Shown here: one piece after another, positions 22,491 through 35,201 of the stretch | Position numbering within the stretch: the first letter of the stretch is position 1 | Layout: every line of letters begins with the position of its first letter | Source of the DNA: Marasmius tenuissimus | Lineage: Eukaryota > Basidiomycota > Agaricomycetes > Agaricales > Marasmiaceae | DNA length: 64,000 bases | NCBI GenBank assembly: GCA_029532415.1 | Contig: JAQOTA010000046.1 | Coordinates: 1,922,001 to 1,986,000, forward strand | Reading direction: 5' to 3' | Made by a program: the position numbers and the translations under genes | The notes under the pieces: model-generated | What the model was told of the DNA's origin: nothing | Seen by the model: the letters and a program-made list of their open reading frames with translations, nothing else | Databases searched by the model: none

Positions 22491-22954
22491 AGTCTCTACC
22501 AGGGAGCAAACACCAAACGCACTGGACTCAACGCCAGCAACACTTGGTTTCTGCTGGGAAGAAACACGCTCCTCAAATGTGAAAATGTGGCCTACTGTGA
22601 TATATTGGCTTGGGTTAGTGGACACACGTCACTCGTCAAGAAAGGAGGGTTTTTCTGGTACTGTACATATCGGCTTTCGCTTTTCGCTCGTCGTTCTTTT
22701 TTTTCGTCTTCGGTTCATGCTTTATCCTATTCCTATCTCTATCTATCTATGTACGCCGCAACGGACGATACTATAACAAATGTAGCGCTTTCAAAATCTC
22801 TCTGATGTAGGGTCCGCCCGAGCTCGAGCTGTTTCAATACTCGGTGCTCAAGTGCTCAACGCTCAGCCTAAGCCATAGCTCGAAGGACAATTCCAATGGT
22901 TCGCGTTGAGTCGATAAAAAACGATTAAGAAATAACAGGTCCCGAATTACGTCT
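22491..22954. other. Convergent 3' region
   Basis: This is the 3' flank shared by the small membrane-protein gene (plus) and SEC13 (minus). T-rich and ATCT-repeat stretches near 22690-22750 may hold the polyadenylation signals. No gene is seen. Confidence 0.5.
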
Positions 22955-24382
22955 CTAGCTATTCATGTCACTAACACACTCCCAAACGCCCTTCAAGTTC
23001 TCCTTCCACAAAGTCACCTTTCCATCTCCACAACTAACCGCCAACAAATTCCCCGCCAAACTCCACGATACCCTCCAAACAACATCCGGAAACTTCCCAG
23101 CTGGGCTCGTCGTCGCAGCAGCAGCAGCTCCGGGCACAGGTGAAGTCAACGCCGACGAAGGATCCAAAGTCGTCTTGACCCACGAACCAGTAGGCGTATC
23201 CTTCGTCCAAATCAACACCGTCTTGTCTTGCGACGCAGTAGCGATGTAGCTACGAGGCAACCCAATGTTGGGTGCCCATGCGACATCTCGAACCCAATCT
23301 GCGTGTCCTTCGAGGATCTCTTCTTCGACCCAGGATTGGGAATCTTCTCTGAACCCCCAGATTTTGACGAGGTTGTCGCATCCGGCTGTAGCGAACCTTT
23401 TGGAGGAGGGAGCGGATTGGGCGGGGGGTTGACCGGGGATGGGTTGGGATTGGGATTGTTGGGGGGTTATGAGGGAGCCAGGTTGGACTGCTGGGGCCCA
23501 GGAGACGGCGTTACAGCCAATGGCGTGCCCGTTGAAGATATCAGCGACCCATTGACCGTCGTCTGCTCGAAAAAGTGAGGATGTGTGCTTATCACTTAGG
23601 AAAGATTATATCGCGCACCCTTGAAAGTCAAAACGGATATCTTTCCATCTGACGAGGCGCAAGCCAGTATAGGTCCGAGTTCATGAGGCGCCCACGAGAT
23701 TGAATTCACTAAACAGTACAAAAAGGGCATCAGCTTGCAATCCTGGTTGAGATGGCCTACCCTGACGACGTACCAGACGCGGTGTGCAACGCGTGCTCCC
23801 TAACCTTAGTCCATCCCTGCCCTGGCTGTTCCTTCCAAATCAACACTTTCCCATCGTATGAACACGACGCTAATATCTGACCAAACTTGGGGTGACCCCA
23901 AGCAATCTGCCAAACAGGGCCTGTATGTCTTCATTCATAGAAGAAGAGAGCGCAAAAAAACAGTAGGCGAGGCGACAAAGGCCACAGGAAACAAACAAAA
24001 GATCCAACGTCAATCGTCAGATTCAAAAAGTAAATTGTAGCACACAAACGTACCCCTTCAAAGTCTGTCCAGCAGCCAACTTTTGGGAATCTCCATCCAC
24101 GACATCGAAGACTTTCACTGTTCTATCCGAGGAACATGTTGCAAGGCGTTTTCCGTAATAGTCCAGTTGGGCGTCATGCTAATCCAGAACGAAAAGAGTG
24201 CCATATTCCAATCAGTCTCCGTACAGGTTGAGAAAGGCGGTCACGGTCCACGCACAATCATATCCTCATGGGCCGTCTCGATAGGCACCGAGTCCGATAC
24301 TGTTGCTGACGGCTGTAATATTTAGAGCAAATAGTTAATTGGAGTTACCTTGCAGATAGATGAGTGGAAAACAACTCACCAT
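22955..24382 (-). CDS. SEC13: SEC13, COPII coat and nuclear pore WD40 protein
   Basis: About six exons encode a protein of roughly 340 residues with six WD40-type blades. Sec13 pairs with Sec31 in the outer COPII coat at ER exit sites and also sits in the Nup84/Y complex of the nuclear pore. Visible segments in order: [134 protein letters not shown] and [21 protein letters not shown] Pro/Gln/Ser loop is inserted before blade 5. The start codon is followed at once by GTGAGT, so the first coding exon is ATG alone. No other ATG lies before the conserved N-terminus. Confidence 0.93.
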
Positions 24383-25208
24383 GACCGTTTATTTTGGGAG
24401 GGAAACTGGGGGGGGAGAGCTTGCACGAAAACACGGTTGACGACGTGGCTCGGGGAGTCGGGTGTGACAGCGCGTGACCTGGCACGTGTACATAATAAGC
24501 GCTACTAAAACGCGTCATAGCGCGTCTCTTAGCGCCGGAGGATGATGCGGAGGCGATTTTTCTTCGATAGTGTTGGTCTTGAGATGAGTTGACCGTTTGA
24601 ATCGCAAACCTCCTCGGGTAGGCCTAAATGCGTCCTTGGAAACGGTACTAATGATCTTCGCGAGTCGAAGCCTGATGCTGCCGCCGCCGAATTCCGATTC
24701 AATCCCGATTTCGGATTGCCACCAGCAGACGAGAAGCATGAAAAGCCATCATTGGTTGCTTCCATCTAGAGAAAAAGGCACAAAGAATTCACAGAGATCA
24801 TGAGCTTGAGTACCCCTGAACAAACTCGAGTTGTATCTCACTTTCAAAACGGGGTTCGGCCACGGGAACTTCGGTCTGAAGTATCACATAGGATTATACG
24901 GAGCGGTTGTACAACGTTGATTTACACCTAGTTGTATAATTATCTAAGGAGTGTTACGAGTACTACAAGTATCTAAAGAGTGAGGATATAGTAGTACCAC
25001 GTTGGTTAGAAGTCCGCGCGTCTTGATATTGGGTACATTCGTCCAACGAAATTCCGAAAGCAAATGGTGACGCATAAGGTAGGGATAGGAAGAGAAGGAA
25101 GAATTAGGAGTAGAATGGAGATAGATTGAGAAGAAAAAGTCCCAATTCCACGAGTTCAAAACCATAAACCCAAACAGAAAAAGAAACCGAGCAGAGATGA
25201 ACAGTCGT
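24383..25208. other. Intergenic
   Basis: The SEC13 promoter lies at the left and the 3' flank of the WSC-glyoxal oxidase at the right. Short frames at 24.5-24.8 kb have no homology. The last 250 bases are purine-rich. No repeat or RNA gene is recognised. Confidence 0.5.
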
Positions 25209-28200
25209 TTACATTCCGGGAGGCTTGAAACCCTCGAGTTGTGGCCACTCGCCAAGTCGCGCCGGGTCACCACCGATGCGGACCCACTTCGAGAAAGAAG
25301 GTGTGGGTCCGTCGAGAATGAAAAGTTGATGCCATCCAGGTGGGGAGATGAAGGCATTGGGGGGAGCGGTGATTGTGCATGTGGTTCCGGCGCAAGAGAA
25401 GGCCGGGAAAATGGTACGGCTACCCATGGAGTTACCGTGGGTGCTCGAAACAGCTGGAGGAGTAGAGTTTAGGTACGATCGAAACAGGAAGAAGTATTGG
25501 AACGTACAAGCGATGAGAGATACGCGGATATTCGCGGTAGAACCCTGGAACAACTTAATGTTGGTGATGGTGTAGGAACCGCCGTAAGCCCAGTCATGGT
25601 TTGGCAGAGTGTACTCGGGTTGACGAAGGCCTTGGTTGAGGTAAGGAGGAACATAGACCTCAATTCTGGTCTCCTCGGCAAATCCTGGGGTTTGGGGGTC
25701 GGAACCCGAGATCAACACACGTCCGTCAGGAAGCAGAATAGCCTCGGAGTGATACATGCGGGGGACAATGGTATTGTTCAAGATGGACATCCTCTGGCCG
25801 ACAGGGAGAGTAGGATCGTAAAGCACGGCGTTCAGGTTGGGGTCGTCGGCCAAACCGAAACCAGCCACTCCCTTTTTGGCGCCGTTCACAATCATGAACG
25901 TTCCATCGGGGAGAGCAATCATACAGGGCATCACACGTCGCGAGGGCTAAAGAGCATGTTCGGTCACCCTCGCCACTTTCTGGAGGATCGGTAAAACACA
26001 CCATGCGTTCAATTGTCCACTTCTCGTTGGGTACATCGGGCGCGATGGACACGCAGTTGTCCAGGACTTGAGCTAACGTTGGAGGCAATTGAGAGTGTGA
26101 CTCATCGTAAAGCGAAATGAACGTACCAGGGCCGGGAGTTGAACCTCCGCATACCAACACCCGAAGGGGATCAGTGTAAGGGGCATGTTGAGGGAAAAGC
26201 ATCATTGCACCCTCTAGAGGATACGTACGTCCTCCGTCGACTAAAATTGAAGTTTCGTCATGATTCTGTGATATCTATCATGAAAGAAACACCACATACA
26301 GTTGTTTACAGCAGCTGGCATATTGGGAAGCGATCTTTTAGTTGCGAAGGTCTTCGCGTCGAGAGTACGAGCTTCGTTGTAGTAGGCTGGTGACAGTTTG
26401 AGCCCTGTGAACTGTAAAGCTTAGGTTCATGTCACTTACCGATAAAGAGGTCGCCACTGGGCAAGACGGTGATAAAAGGGTACAAGTTCCAAGGGTCGGT
26501 GCGGGCGAGCCAGTCGAGTTCAATCACGGTATCACCTCCTGCAGGCTTGGGAAGGATCTCGAGGTTGGGTTGAGGTTTGTCGTTGCTCCCGATTTCGCCT
26601 CCGACGATGAGAATGGTGCCATTTGGAAGCATAGCAGCTGTCGGATACCATCGACCACGCTGGAAAGCGGGCTCAGCTAAGTAACCATTTCGCGGAACGA
26701 GTAGCACCTGGTATTTACCTGAAGCTTGAGTAAGTTGTGGTTTTCCTCCCAATCGTTTGTACCGTTAACTCCGGCGCTACCATCGGGAGTGTACAGACGG
26801 ACACCGAATGTCGAGTCAAGCGACCAGCCTCCGACGTTGATCTGACGGCCAGCCTTGTCGGGCAAGATGATACTTCCAGCGCAGAAAACGTCGGTCTTCA
26901 CGTGCATTTCTCTCCAAGTTGCAGAGAAGTTGTGGGTCAGAGTAAGATCAAGTTCATAAGCACCAGTGGAGTTGGGGAACTCACTGCGAAATTCGTCAGC
27001 GTGAAAGTTAACTTAAGGGGAAATCGTAGACTCACGAAGTTCCCGCTTTCTCGAGGAAGGTCACTTTATCGTTGATGCCAAGCGTGGCAATGAGTGGTGC
27101 AATGAGGCCGGGCACTGAAGTAGATTGGAGAGTTCATGAGTAAGGTCAGCCGTACAGAAGACAGCAGCGAGGCCTACCAAAGAACTACGAAAGCGTTGGT
27201 CAATTGAGAATGACTAGAAGTATTCCATATTCACTTACTTCGTAGCGTCCAGTGTTGGCAGGCTTGTGCCAAACATTGAGAGTTCCTTGCCACGTGTAGA
27301 GTTGCATCCGCAGACCTCCACCGCACAGATGAAGAGGGTCTCCGGGACATTGGATGTTGCACTCAGATTCTGGGGCTGCAACTGACCCATGTGCTTGTAC
27401 CTCTTCAACGTCGCCACAGTCTAAACAAAGCGGGAAAATCAATCAAAGTCGGGTTTCGAGTAATTTCGCCACTTACAGCATTCTTGTCCGTATTCCAGAC
27501 CAGCAGCCGTATAACCGAAGTCTGAGCATTGTTTCAAGCACGCATCAACGGTGTTATTGGTGGGCCAAATGGTTTGCCAGGTGAATACACGTTCGTTCGT
27601 GTCGCTGCAGGCGAATCGGAATGAGCTTGTGAACTAAAACCCATCGAGACGAATGTACTCACGTATGGCATCCGGCATATGACCAGTTGCCCGGAAGGCT
27701 GGTATTCTTGACGACCGGAACAGGCAGAGCCGTGAAATTTCCTGCCGAGTATACTGAAACACGAGCGGGACCACCACAAGCTTGACTGAGCTCAACTGTC
27801 AATTAACTAGTCGTCGCGACATATCTGAAGTTGAGACGTACGTCGAGTTCCCGGCACAACCCATGTTGCATTGCGCTTCAGGTGCGGTGACAGCACCATT
27901 CACCAATCTGTTCCCGCAATCTGTACATCTGTCAATGAAATGTTATGCTTGATGAAATAGAGGTAGTCTTACAGCATTCTTGCTATGTGAGAAGTGAGTA
28001 AGATGAAAAGAACGAGGTATCAGGAAGCGACGTACGCCATATTCCATGCCCGCTACGGTAAAGTTCTTACTGCTGCAGGCGCTGATACAGGATTGTACGG
28101 TGTTGGTGGCACTAGCCGGGATCTCCGTCTCGAAGATACGTCCGTGAGCGTTGTCACTGATCAATCAACATCAGATGAAGACCCCTCAATCGTCCGAACA

Positions 28201-29397
28201 AATGCGCTTACACATAACAGGCTGCGTATTTCCAAGGGCTGGGCAATCCTGAGGTGACCGGGGCTCCAGCGCTGTTGCCTCCTCCGCCTCCGCCTCCGCC
28301 ACCAGCGATGGGAGGAAGGTCCGTTCCGGTATAATTGTAGACATTCAGCCTGTTTGGTCCCCCGCAAAACTGCGAGGTATTTCCGGCACAGGGCATATTA
28401 CAGTCCGCGAGAGGCGTGGGTGCGCCAGGTTGTACGATAGCACTGTCACAATCTGTCCATCGGAATTAATTGATTAGCAAAACTAGAAATGATGATACCA
28501 AAATTGGCTTACAGCATTCACCACCGTATTCCGTTCCGGCGAACTTATACCCCGCTTGGAAGCAAGCAGAGGTACATTGTTCAATCGTGGTAGGATTGGC
28601 CATGGCCATTCCGTGTGTGAGAGTACGGCCTTGTCCAGCGTTATCGCTGAGTGCAGGAGTTAGAAGTGCGCTCAGAACGAGGGAATTTTGATTTGCGCAC
28701 GGACCTGTAACAGCCAGAAGAAACCCAGTTGCCAACCTTGGGAACGGTGCTTGGAGGGGGAGGCGGGGTTTTGCCGCTCCAGAAGACGTTCAGGCGGTTT
28801 CCGGCTCCGCATAACTCATTGCGGTTGCCGGTGCAGGCCATGTTACAATCGGTGGCCGCGACTTTACTGCCACCGGTTCTGATGTTGTTGTCGCAGTCTG
28901 TAAAATGATTGATGGAAGTGTGAACCTCGTGGCGGTACGAGAGGAAAGGCACAGGTGCCGAAGAAAAAAAGAGGATGATCGACGTACAGCATTCTTGTCC
29001 GTATTCGACGCCAGCGTAAATGAGGTTCTTCGAGTCACAAAAGGCGATACATCCTTCGATCGTCATGTTCGTGTTGTCGGCGAATGCGGCGACGTCCAAG
29101 GTTCTACCCGCTCCATTGAGATTGTCACTGAAAAGAGCACATGAGTGCACTACTCGGGCCAAATTGAAAGGATTGATCATACGTGTAGCAGCCTTGGGAG
29201 GTCCAGTTTCCGGGGAGTTTGCTTGGAATCGACTGGCGCCGATGTCTGAAAGCAGTTGTTGAATGAGCGTGTTGTGAAGCGAGTGTGTACTAGAGGTATG
29301 TGTTAGTTGGTTCCGCTGGATAACGAGGGATGCTATCGTCTCGTACTTGTATGAGAGAAAAGGCCAAAGCCACTGAAAGAGAGTGGAAGGCGACCAT
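25209..29397 (-). CDS. Secreted glyoxal oxidase with four WSC domains
   Basis: Some fifteen exons encode a protein near 1,000 residues. It begins MVAFHSLSVALAFSLIQ, a signal peptide, with an intron right after it. Four WSC (carbohydrate-binding) modules follow, each with the Cys pattern GCY/CH...C...C...G.EYG.EC.C...C.M.C.GN....CGG (about 28.8-29.2, 28.3-28.75, 27.85-28.25 and 27.3-27.7 kb). A Gly-rich linker separates modules 2 and 3. The rest is a copper-radical glyoxal oxidase plus the C-terminal DUF1929 domain. The copper/radical residues expected from Phanerochaete glyoxal oxidase are present: Cys in VFCAGS, Tyr in RWYPTAAM, Tyr-His in PRMYHSEA and His in GWHQLFILDG. It should oxidise small aldehydes outside the cell and release H2O2 for lignin or wall chemistry, docked on glucan by WSC. 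A decayed relative lies about 10 kb away. Confidence 0.9.
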
Positions 29398-32300
29398 CCC
29401 GAAGGGAGAAAAAGTCCTTGAGGGATTGGTTTCTTCGCGCGATACTTTATATCTACCATGAACTGCCTCGGCAAGCAAATTTGGTGCAAGATCTTGATGT
29501 TCTAGATTGTGTGTGCCAACCCTAATCGCCCTCCAAGGCCTAAAAGGAACAGAATTAGTTCTTTTTCCGAGGTGGAGATGAGCAGGGGTTAACTTCCGAG
29601 CCCAGCCTTACGTTACCATTTGGCATTGATAGATTCCAAGATGCCTTACAAGGGCGCCAGCGTTGCACGCGTACAGCTGACAGAACTCTGTGAGAAAAAA
29701 GCGAATGGCCCGGAGAGAACACGATTGCTATGTTCCGCAACGGGCGTCTAATTGATCGGGTGCCTTCCAAGTCAGAAAGATCTGTCATTTCGGTTCAGTG
29801 CCCTGAAAACAAAGGCATCGATTGGATAGGACTGGAAGAGTTTGAGTGAGAATTAAAATTATCCCCAAGTGAAGGAATGATATTATTAGGGTCCGCTTGT
29901 TTGTCGTGTCAATTCAACATCCCGCTGCTGAGTGTCCATGATGAACAAATGAACTTTTACTTGCGACAGGGTATAATGATGGTTGCGAGAAGAAGTGAAT
30001 TTCGTGTAAATTACTCACCTCAACACAAAACCCTCTACTTTGTCTCAAGCTCATCGTTGAGATATGGTCCACATCCGTGGTTCTTCGGTACCTTCCCGTG
30101 GTTCCTCTCCGAACTAGGAACGTTCTCAGCTCCACAAATAAGTATGATCTCAAGCAAAGGTACCAACCTTTCCACGTAGTACAGTGTATGGCTGACAGCC
30201 AGATAAAATAGATTTTAAGGAACAAAAACAAGTGCCTTAAAGGCGCCCTGTACAACTGAACGGAGAGTCGATAGTGACGATTGGGTATGACCACATGAAG
30301 GTATGTATAGAATGATTAATGAAGACAGTATCGTCGTACCTGTTCTTGACAATCCATCGTTTCTCGATCACGGACGAAAGCCTATGTGGTTGTCGGAACC
30401 AGGAGAAATATGACGACGTGAGTTATAGACGGAATGCTTGCCACTGTCGGTTCCTCTACAAACCTATAACAAACATCGCCAGAAATAATTGGCCGGAACA
30501 GGATCATTTTTCTCCAGCGCAGACAGGTTGAAGATACACTTTACTCACCTCTTCATGATCAGTTCCCTTCAGTACCATCAGCATCAGGCCCTGCGATGAT
30601 CGGCAACTGACACCGGGTCCAAGAAAGCCACTTCGCGCGCGACAGTGTGGTCTGTTGTAACCGAATCTCGGCGGAGCTGGGCCTCCCAGTATATCGAAGC
30701 AGAAACCTCGACTAAGCCAGCCTTCAACGTCAAGGTCACGAAGCTTATGCTAACCCTCTAGCCAAGGATGAGAGCGCGTGAAGGTCGGATTCATCCTCCA
30801 TGTGGTGAGTTGGCTCCGCCGGAGTATGCGGCAAAGTGTTTTGAACGCATCAAACTCCGAGCCAACAACCAGAACGGCAAAAGACAGAAATAATAGGACA
30901 AACACGATGAAGTCGAACCGAAGTAGACTCATCGGAACGTCTATTCCGAATGCCCATCCCCTCAAAACGGGGTACTTACACCGCATAACTCCAGTGAGGA
31001 TGGCCGAGTTCATCGATATGAAAACGCCGCTTTGGTAGGCACATTGCAATTGGGGAGTTGCCAATGGCTCGGTTTTCTGGTGAGACAGATGGAATTGAGT
31101 GGCATCACTATTGGCATGTTCGAATCTATCGGACGCTTGAGCCCGGGACTTACGAAAGGACAAGAAATTTGAAAAATTCAACTCGATTCTTCTGGTACTC
31201 CCCTCGCTATGTCAAGTTTCTGCAGGCCCGCCTGTAAGTACCTGAGGCGGCCACAGTGTGTCCCGATGTTATGACAGAAGTTTGTTTTTCTTGGAACGCA
31301 CGGCGATGATACCCGTAACTCCTGGCCCAGTGGCTCACGCTGTCACCGGAAACTGCATATGGCCTTCTGGGCGATACCTTCTGTCCTCATTGACGAAAGC
31401 TGGGACGAGTGGACGTACTTTCCTGAGATGTAGAATAGAAGAACAGGTAAGAAGCTCTGAGCGCCAGGAAATTTTACCTATATGCGATACGCAAGGCAGT
31501 TTACAGGAATAGACAATTTGGCTGCCTACGCCCATCCATTGCTCGAGTCGGGGCGAAATGCACGAACCATCAGGCTGAGTGGCGCGGCCATCTGATACTA
31601 TCTCATCGATTTCAAATTCCCTAATGGCCCTAAATCTTCTCTGGGGTCTTGGAGATCGAGTCCTTCAACGTAAAAGTGACAGTCAACTCGAATTGAGGTG
31701 GTAGAAAGTCTTTCGATACATCAGTCAAAGCTGTTGGAGATTTCTATTAGTGGCAAGGGCCGCATCGTCTGCGAGCTACTCGACTTACATATGGACTAAT
31801 GGAGTCCTTTGCGGTGAAGGGAGAAGCGTTCGAAACGAACTCGTGGCTTGACCGTCGCAATTGAAGGCATCGATCGTGTGGAACGAAGAGGGTGATTGCA
31901 TGACTAAGCACCACGGTGGGTACTTTCGGCATTTGCCTTCGCTTCGTCCCAAACCACCATAGCGACTCTCGGTAATCGTCGATGCCACAAGAAGTCCTGA
32001 ATACCCCTCCAATACCGAAAATTATACGTTTCTGATCAAAGGCTCTTGCTAGATGGGTCCGGGACCTTGGTTACAACAGGATGATAGTGTCAGGTAAGGA
32101 ATCGGTTATCTCGGATTATCTTCTGGTCCCGATTGCTGAATCTGGTTGCAAGCACGGCTTCGTTCAAGTAGCTCTAGATCTGCCCTGTGTCTGCAGCGCC
32201 GACGTAGCCACAGAGGAGCAAACTAGTTTACTAAGCGACAGAACTTCCAGCACTGGTATGTTCAAGTCGACTTCGCGATACACGATGGCCATGCATTATC

Positions 32301-33171
32301 ACCGAGCCAGCGAAACCTCTTACGAAATCTTTCCGAAGCTTGGCTGGACTCCTCACTGTAGGCTTGTGCTATTCCGAAGGGGAGTTCAGCTAACCAATCT
32401 GCAAGGGTACACCTGTTGGAGGACTTTGTACGACTCTCCAACTCAATCGAGCGTAATATCCAACTCCCCCCCAAAGTCGCCACCGTAGGTCCACACTGCT
32501 TGTCTTTACTCTGGATCACTGTCGCTGTGCCTATGAGCGCCAGCTGGATTCGCAGTCAAAGAGAATGCCAGCCATGGTCCCTGCTTGGTAGTCCAAGTTG
32601 CACATTTTGGATCAATGCCGAGTTTGTGAAAGGGTGCTAATACATAATTATATCGTAATTGTAACTCTCCTGGCCTGCTTGAGTCGTACTTGAGCACAGG
32701 AAAACCAAACTCAAAGTCACTGGGCCACCGGCCACCCAACACCTCGCCGTACAAGCGTGCCGAAGACCCAGCCGGGTGCACCTAACCCTAGGCGTAGCTT
32801 ACGTCAGCTTTGCGCAGACCTGCTATGGGCCTCTTTAAGAGCCCCAGACTACATGATCCCTTGTAGCTGATTTCTTGGGAAGGAAGGGAAGCTTGGAAGG
32901 TTTTTTGAAGAGGTTGAGATTCAAGAGATAATTGGCGCTGAGACAAGTAGTCCAACTAAAAAAATGGCCGCGGTGGCGTAGGAAAATTCTGGCGGGGGTC
33001 GAAATTCACAGGACTCTCCTCTTGAAATTTTTCTCCTCCGCCCCAAATTTTTCAGGCCAACGGTAAGGTTCAGCCTATGTCGCAAACTTTAATTTATTGA
33101 TCTTTTCTCCATTCTGTCACTCCCACTTCTCCGAAATACAACCTTCATTTCCAACCTACTGGATTTCGACA
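29398..33171. other. Gene-poor 3.8 kb region
   Basis: No gene can be supported between the glyoxal oxidase promoter and the Gti1/Pac2 gene. Frames are short and broken on both strands. Some minus-strand stretches (30.75-31.2, 31.75-32.0 and 32.5-32.8 kb) look like once-coding sequence with GTAAGT-like sites, for instance SPFTAKDSISPYV followed by GTAAGTCG, but none matches a family I know. It may be decayed coding or transposon DNA. The last 250 bases are CT-rich, the leader of the next gene. Confidence 0.4.
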
Positions 33172-33258
33172 ATGTCTTGCAAAGGCCTTACACGTCACCC
33201 GAGCAGCAGCAATGTCCGCGAGCAGTGGACAGCAAGCAGCACCGACTACATGGACTGA
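33172..33258 (+). promoter_or_regulatory. Upstream ORF overlapping the Gti1/Pac2 start
   Basis: An ATG at 33172 opens a 28-codon frame that ends at 33256-33258, inside the Gti1/Pac2 coding sequence and in another frame. A ribosome that uses it would miss the main start at 33212. It could therefore restrain translation of the regulator, provided the transcript starts upstream. Confidence 0.45.
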
Positions 33259-34752
33259 ACCACCATGGTGTGGCTGGATCGAAACGACAGGCGATGCTTT
33301 GCTTATACTCGAAGCTGCTCGACGAGGTTTGATACCCCGAGTAACTCGACGACTGGTAGACTCGGAGAGGAAGATGATCACCTCTGGCTCAGTGTTTGTG
33401 TTTGACGAGGATGAGAGTGGGATCAAGCGCTGGACTGATGGTTTCTACTGGAGCCCAAGCCGTATTCTCGGAAATTTCCTGCTTTATCGCGAGACCGACA
33501 AGAAGACAAATGGTCGTGGGCGGGGCGGCGGCAGTGACAACAACTTTGAAGACGAAGGAAACACCCTCAGTCGACCTCGAGATGGTACCATTGGCTCTGA
33601 CCGGCAACGAGAAAGAAACTTAGTCGGGAGTCTGACCAACAATCCCAAGTTTAAGACAGATGGTCTCATGAAAAAGGCGCGTGCTTGTGCTGTATTTTTT
33701 GTTTCTTGATTTCTTACTTCTTTATGAAATAGACCTTCTCTTTGAGCATTGGAGGCGTCGCTCAGCACCTCATTTCTTACTATCGCGTCGAGGATGTTGA
33801 GAATGGACGATTACGATCCCCATCATCCCTCCCAGAGCTTGCCTCACTTGCAATCAGCCCTGAATACCTTGACAAGACGCATTTCCGTAATCCCCCCAAG
33901 GTAGAGATCGGCCCGGATGGGATACCGCGTTATCGAGGTGAGGCAGATGATGTGGAAACTGGATTGGGGACTGCTCGCTCTCCGAATCCTACTCCAATCG
34001 CCGTTGGGCCTCCGTTACTATCTGAGGGCGTAGTAACGGATACTCGAACAGGCACTAGCGGGAAGCGACGCTACGAACCGTATGCCCCACCAAGTGGTAC
34101 CAAACGTCCTCGTAAAGGATCTTCAGACCACGAACCGACTCCGTCTCCTGTAGCCGCACCAGTAATGCCCCAGCCAAATGCGGATATACCGCAGCTTCCA
34201 CCTGCTATGCCTGCAGTTACCACCCCACCAGCGCCTAGCCCCCAGCCTGTCGCCGCACCTCCGCAGACTCAATACCCGGAGTCTCATACGCAATCCCATC
34301 CGCAATCTCATTCCCAATCTACAACCCCCCCGGTCCAGCAAGTTACTCCGCCAGTTCAGCAATCCTACTACTATTATCCGGGCTACGGACCTCATCCTCA
34401 CATGTACCCTTATCATCAAACTTCCACGACTCCACCAGCCCAGGCAGCTCTATCTTCACCTCAATCTGCGCCGGCTTCCACTCCCAATCAATCCTCACCT
34501 ACCGCCCATGCCGCATCACCCGTTGCGTACTCTCCTGGCACTCCAGGATCAACCACTGTGCCTTACCCGTATGATCCAAATGCCATGACTCAGCAGCAGC
34601 AACAACAGCAGCAAGTCTACTACCCTTATGGGTACTATCCACCATGGGCCGCTTCATACGGATATGCTGCTCAGCACCAACACCCGACGGCGGCATCTGG
34701 AACAGACAGAACGGTTGATAACGGTAATGGATCCTCATCAACTCCGACGTGA
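33212..34752 (+). CDS. Gti1/Pac2 (WOPR) family transcription factor
   Basis: Two exons (33212-33676 and 33733-34752) encode 494 residues. The N-terminal 200 residues form the WOPR DNA-binding domain of the Gti1/Pac2, Wor1, Ryp1 and Sge1 family: TWTEPPWCGWIETTGDALLI, EAARRGLIPRVTRRLVDSER, SGSVFVFDEDESGIKRWTDG, WSPSRILGNFLLYRE and, across the intron, LMKKTFSLSIGGVAQHLISY. Then come YRVEDV and a Pro-rich tail with a basic KRPRK nuclear signal, a run of eight Gln and a Tyr-rich end. Family members control morphological switching, sporulation or pathogenicity. The intron is 56 bp with a GC donor (AAG|GCGCGT). The start gives the family's usual N-terminal spacing. Confidence 0.92.
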
Positions 34753-35201
34753 TTTGTGAATGCAGATGCCGCAGCGATCTTTTCCTCTCCTTTCCCTTTT
34801 TCCATTTCTTGGGTCATCCTTGCTATCTATCGTTGTTTATCTTTGCTTTGAACCTCCTGTATCACCTACTAACACCTATACCTTTTGGGTCGATAGCCTC
34901 CCCACTTTGAAAAAGCTCAAAGTGAGGACGCCACCGACCCAGGTTGTACTTATCATTATTGTTGTTCTCGTTTATTATCGCTATCTGTTGTACAGCTGTT
35001 TGCAGCTCGAACTCTAACTCTGTAGCTGCTAGCAACACAGTAGTACGTACCACTAGTCAAATGGATATATTATTTTCTTGAGTTAAGCAGGGTTGTTCAT
35101 TTCGTCGAACTGTGCCTTCTTGGTTCGATGAAAAGGTACAGACAGGGACGTTCATGATTCATTTGTTCGTAGATGGGTATATCTGGAGGTACATATCTAC
35201 T
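34753..35201. other. Convergent 3' region
   Basis: This is the 3' flank of the Gti1/Pac2 gene (plus) and of the second sugar transporter (minus). No gene or repeat is recognised. Confidence 0.5.
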
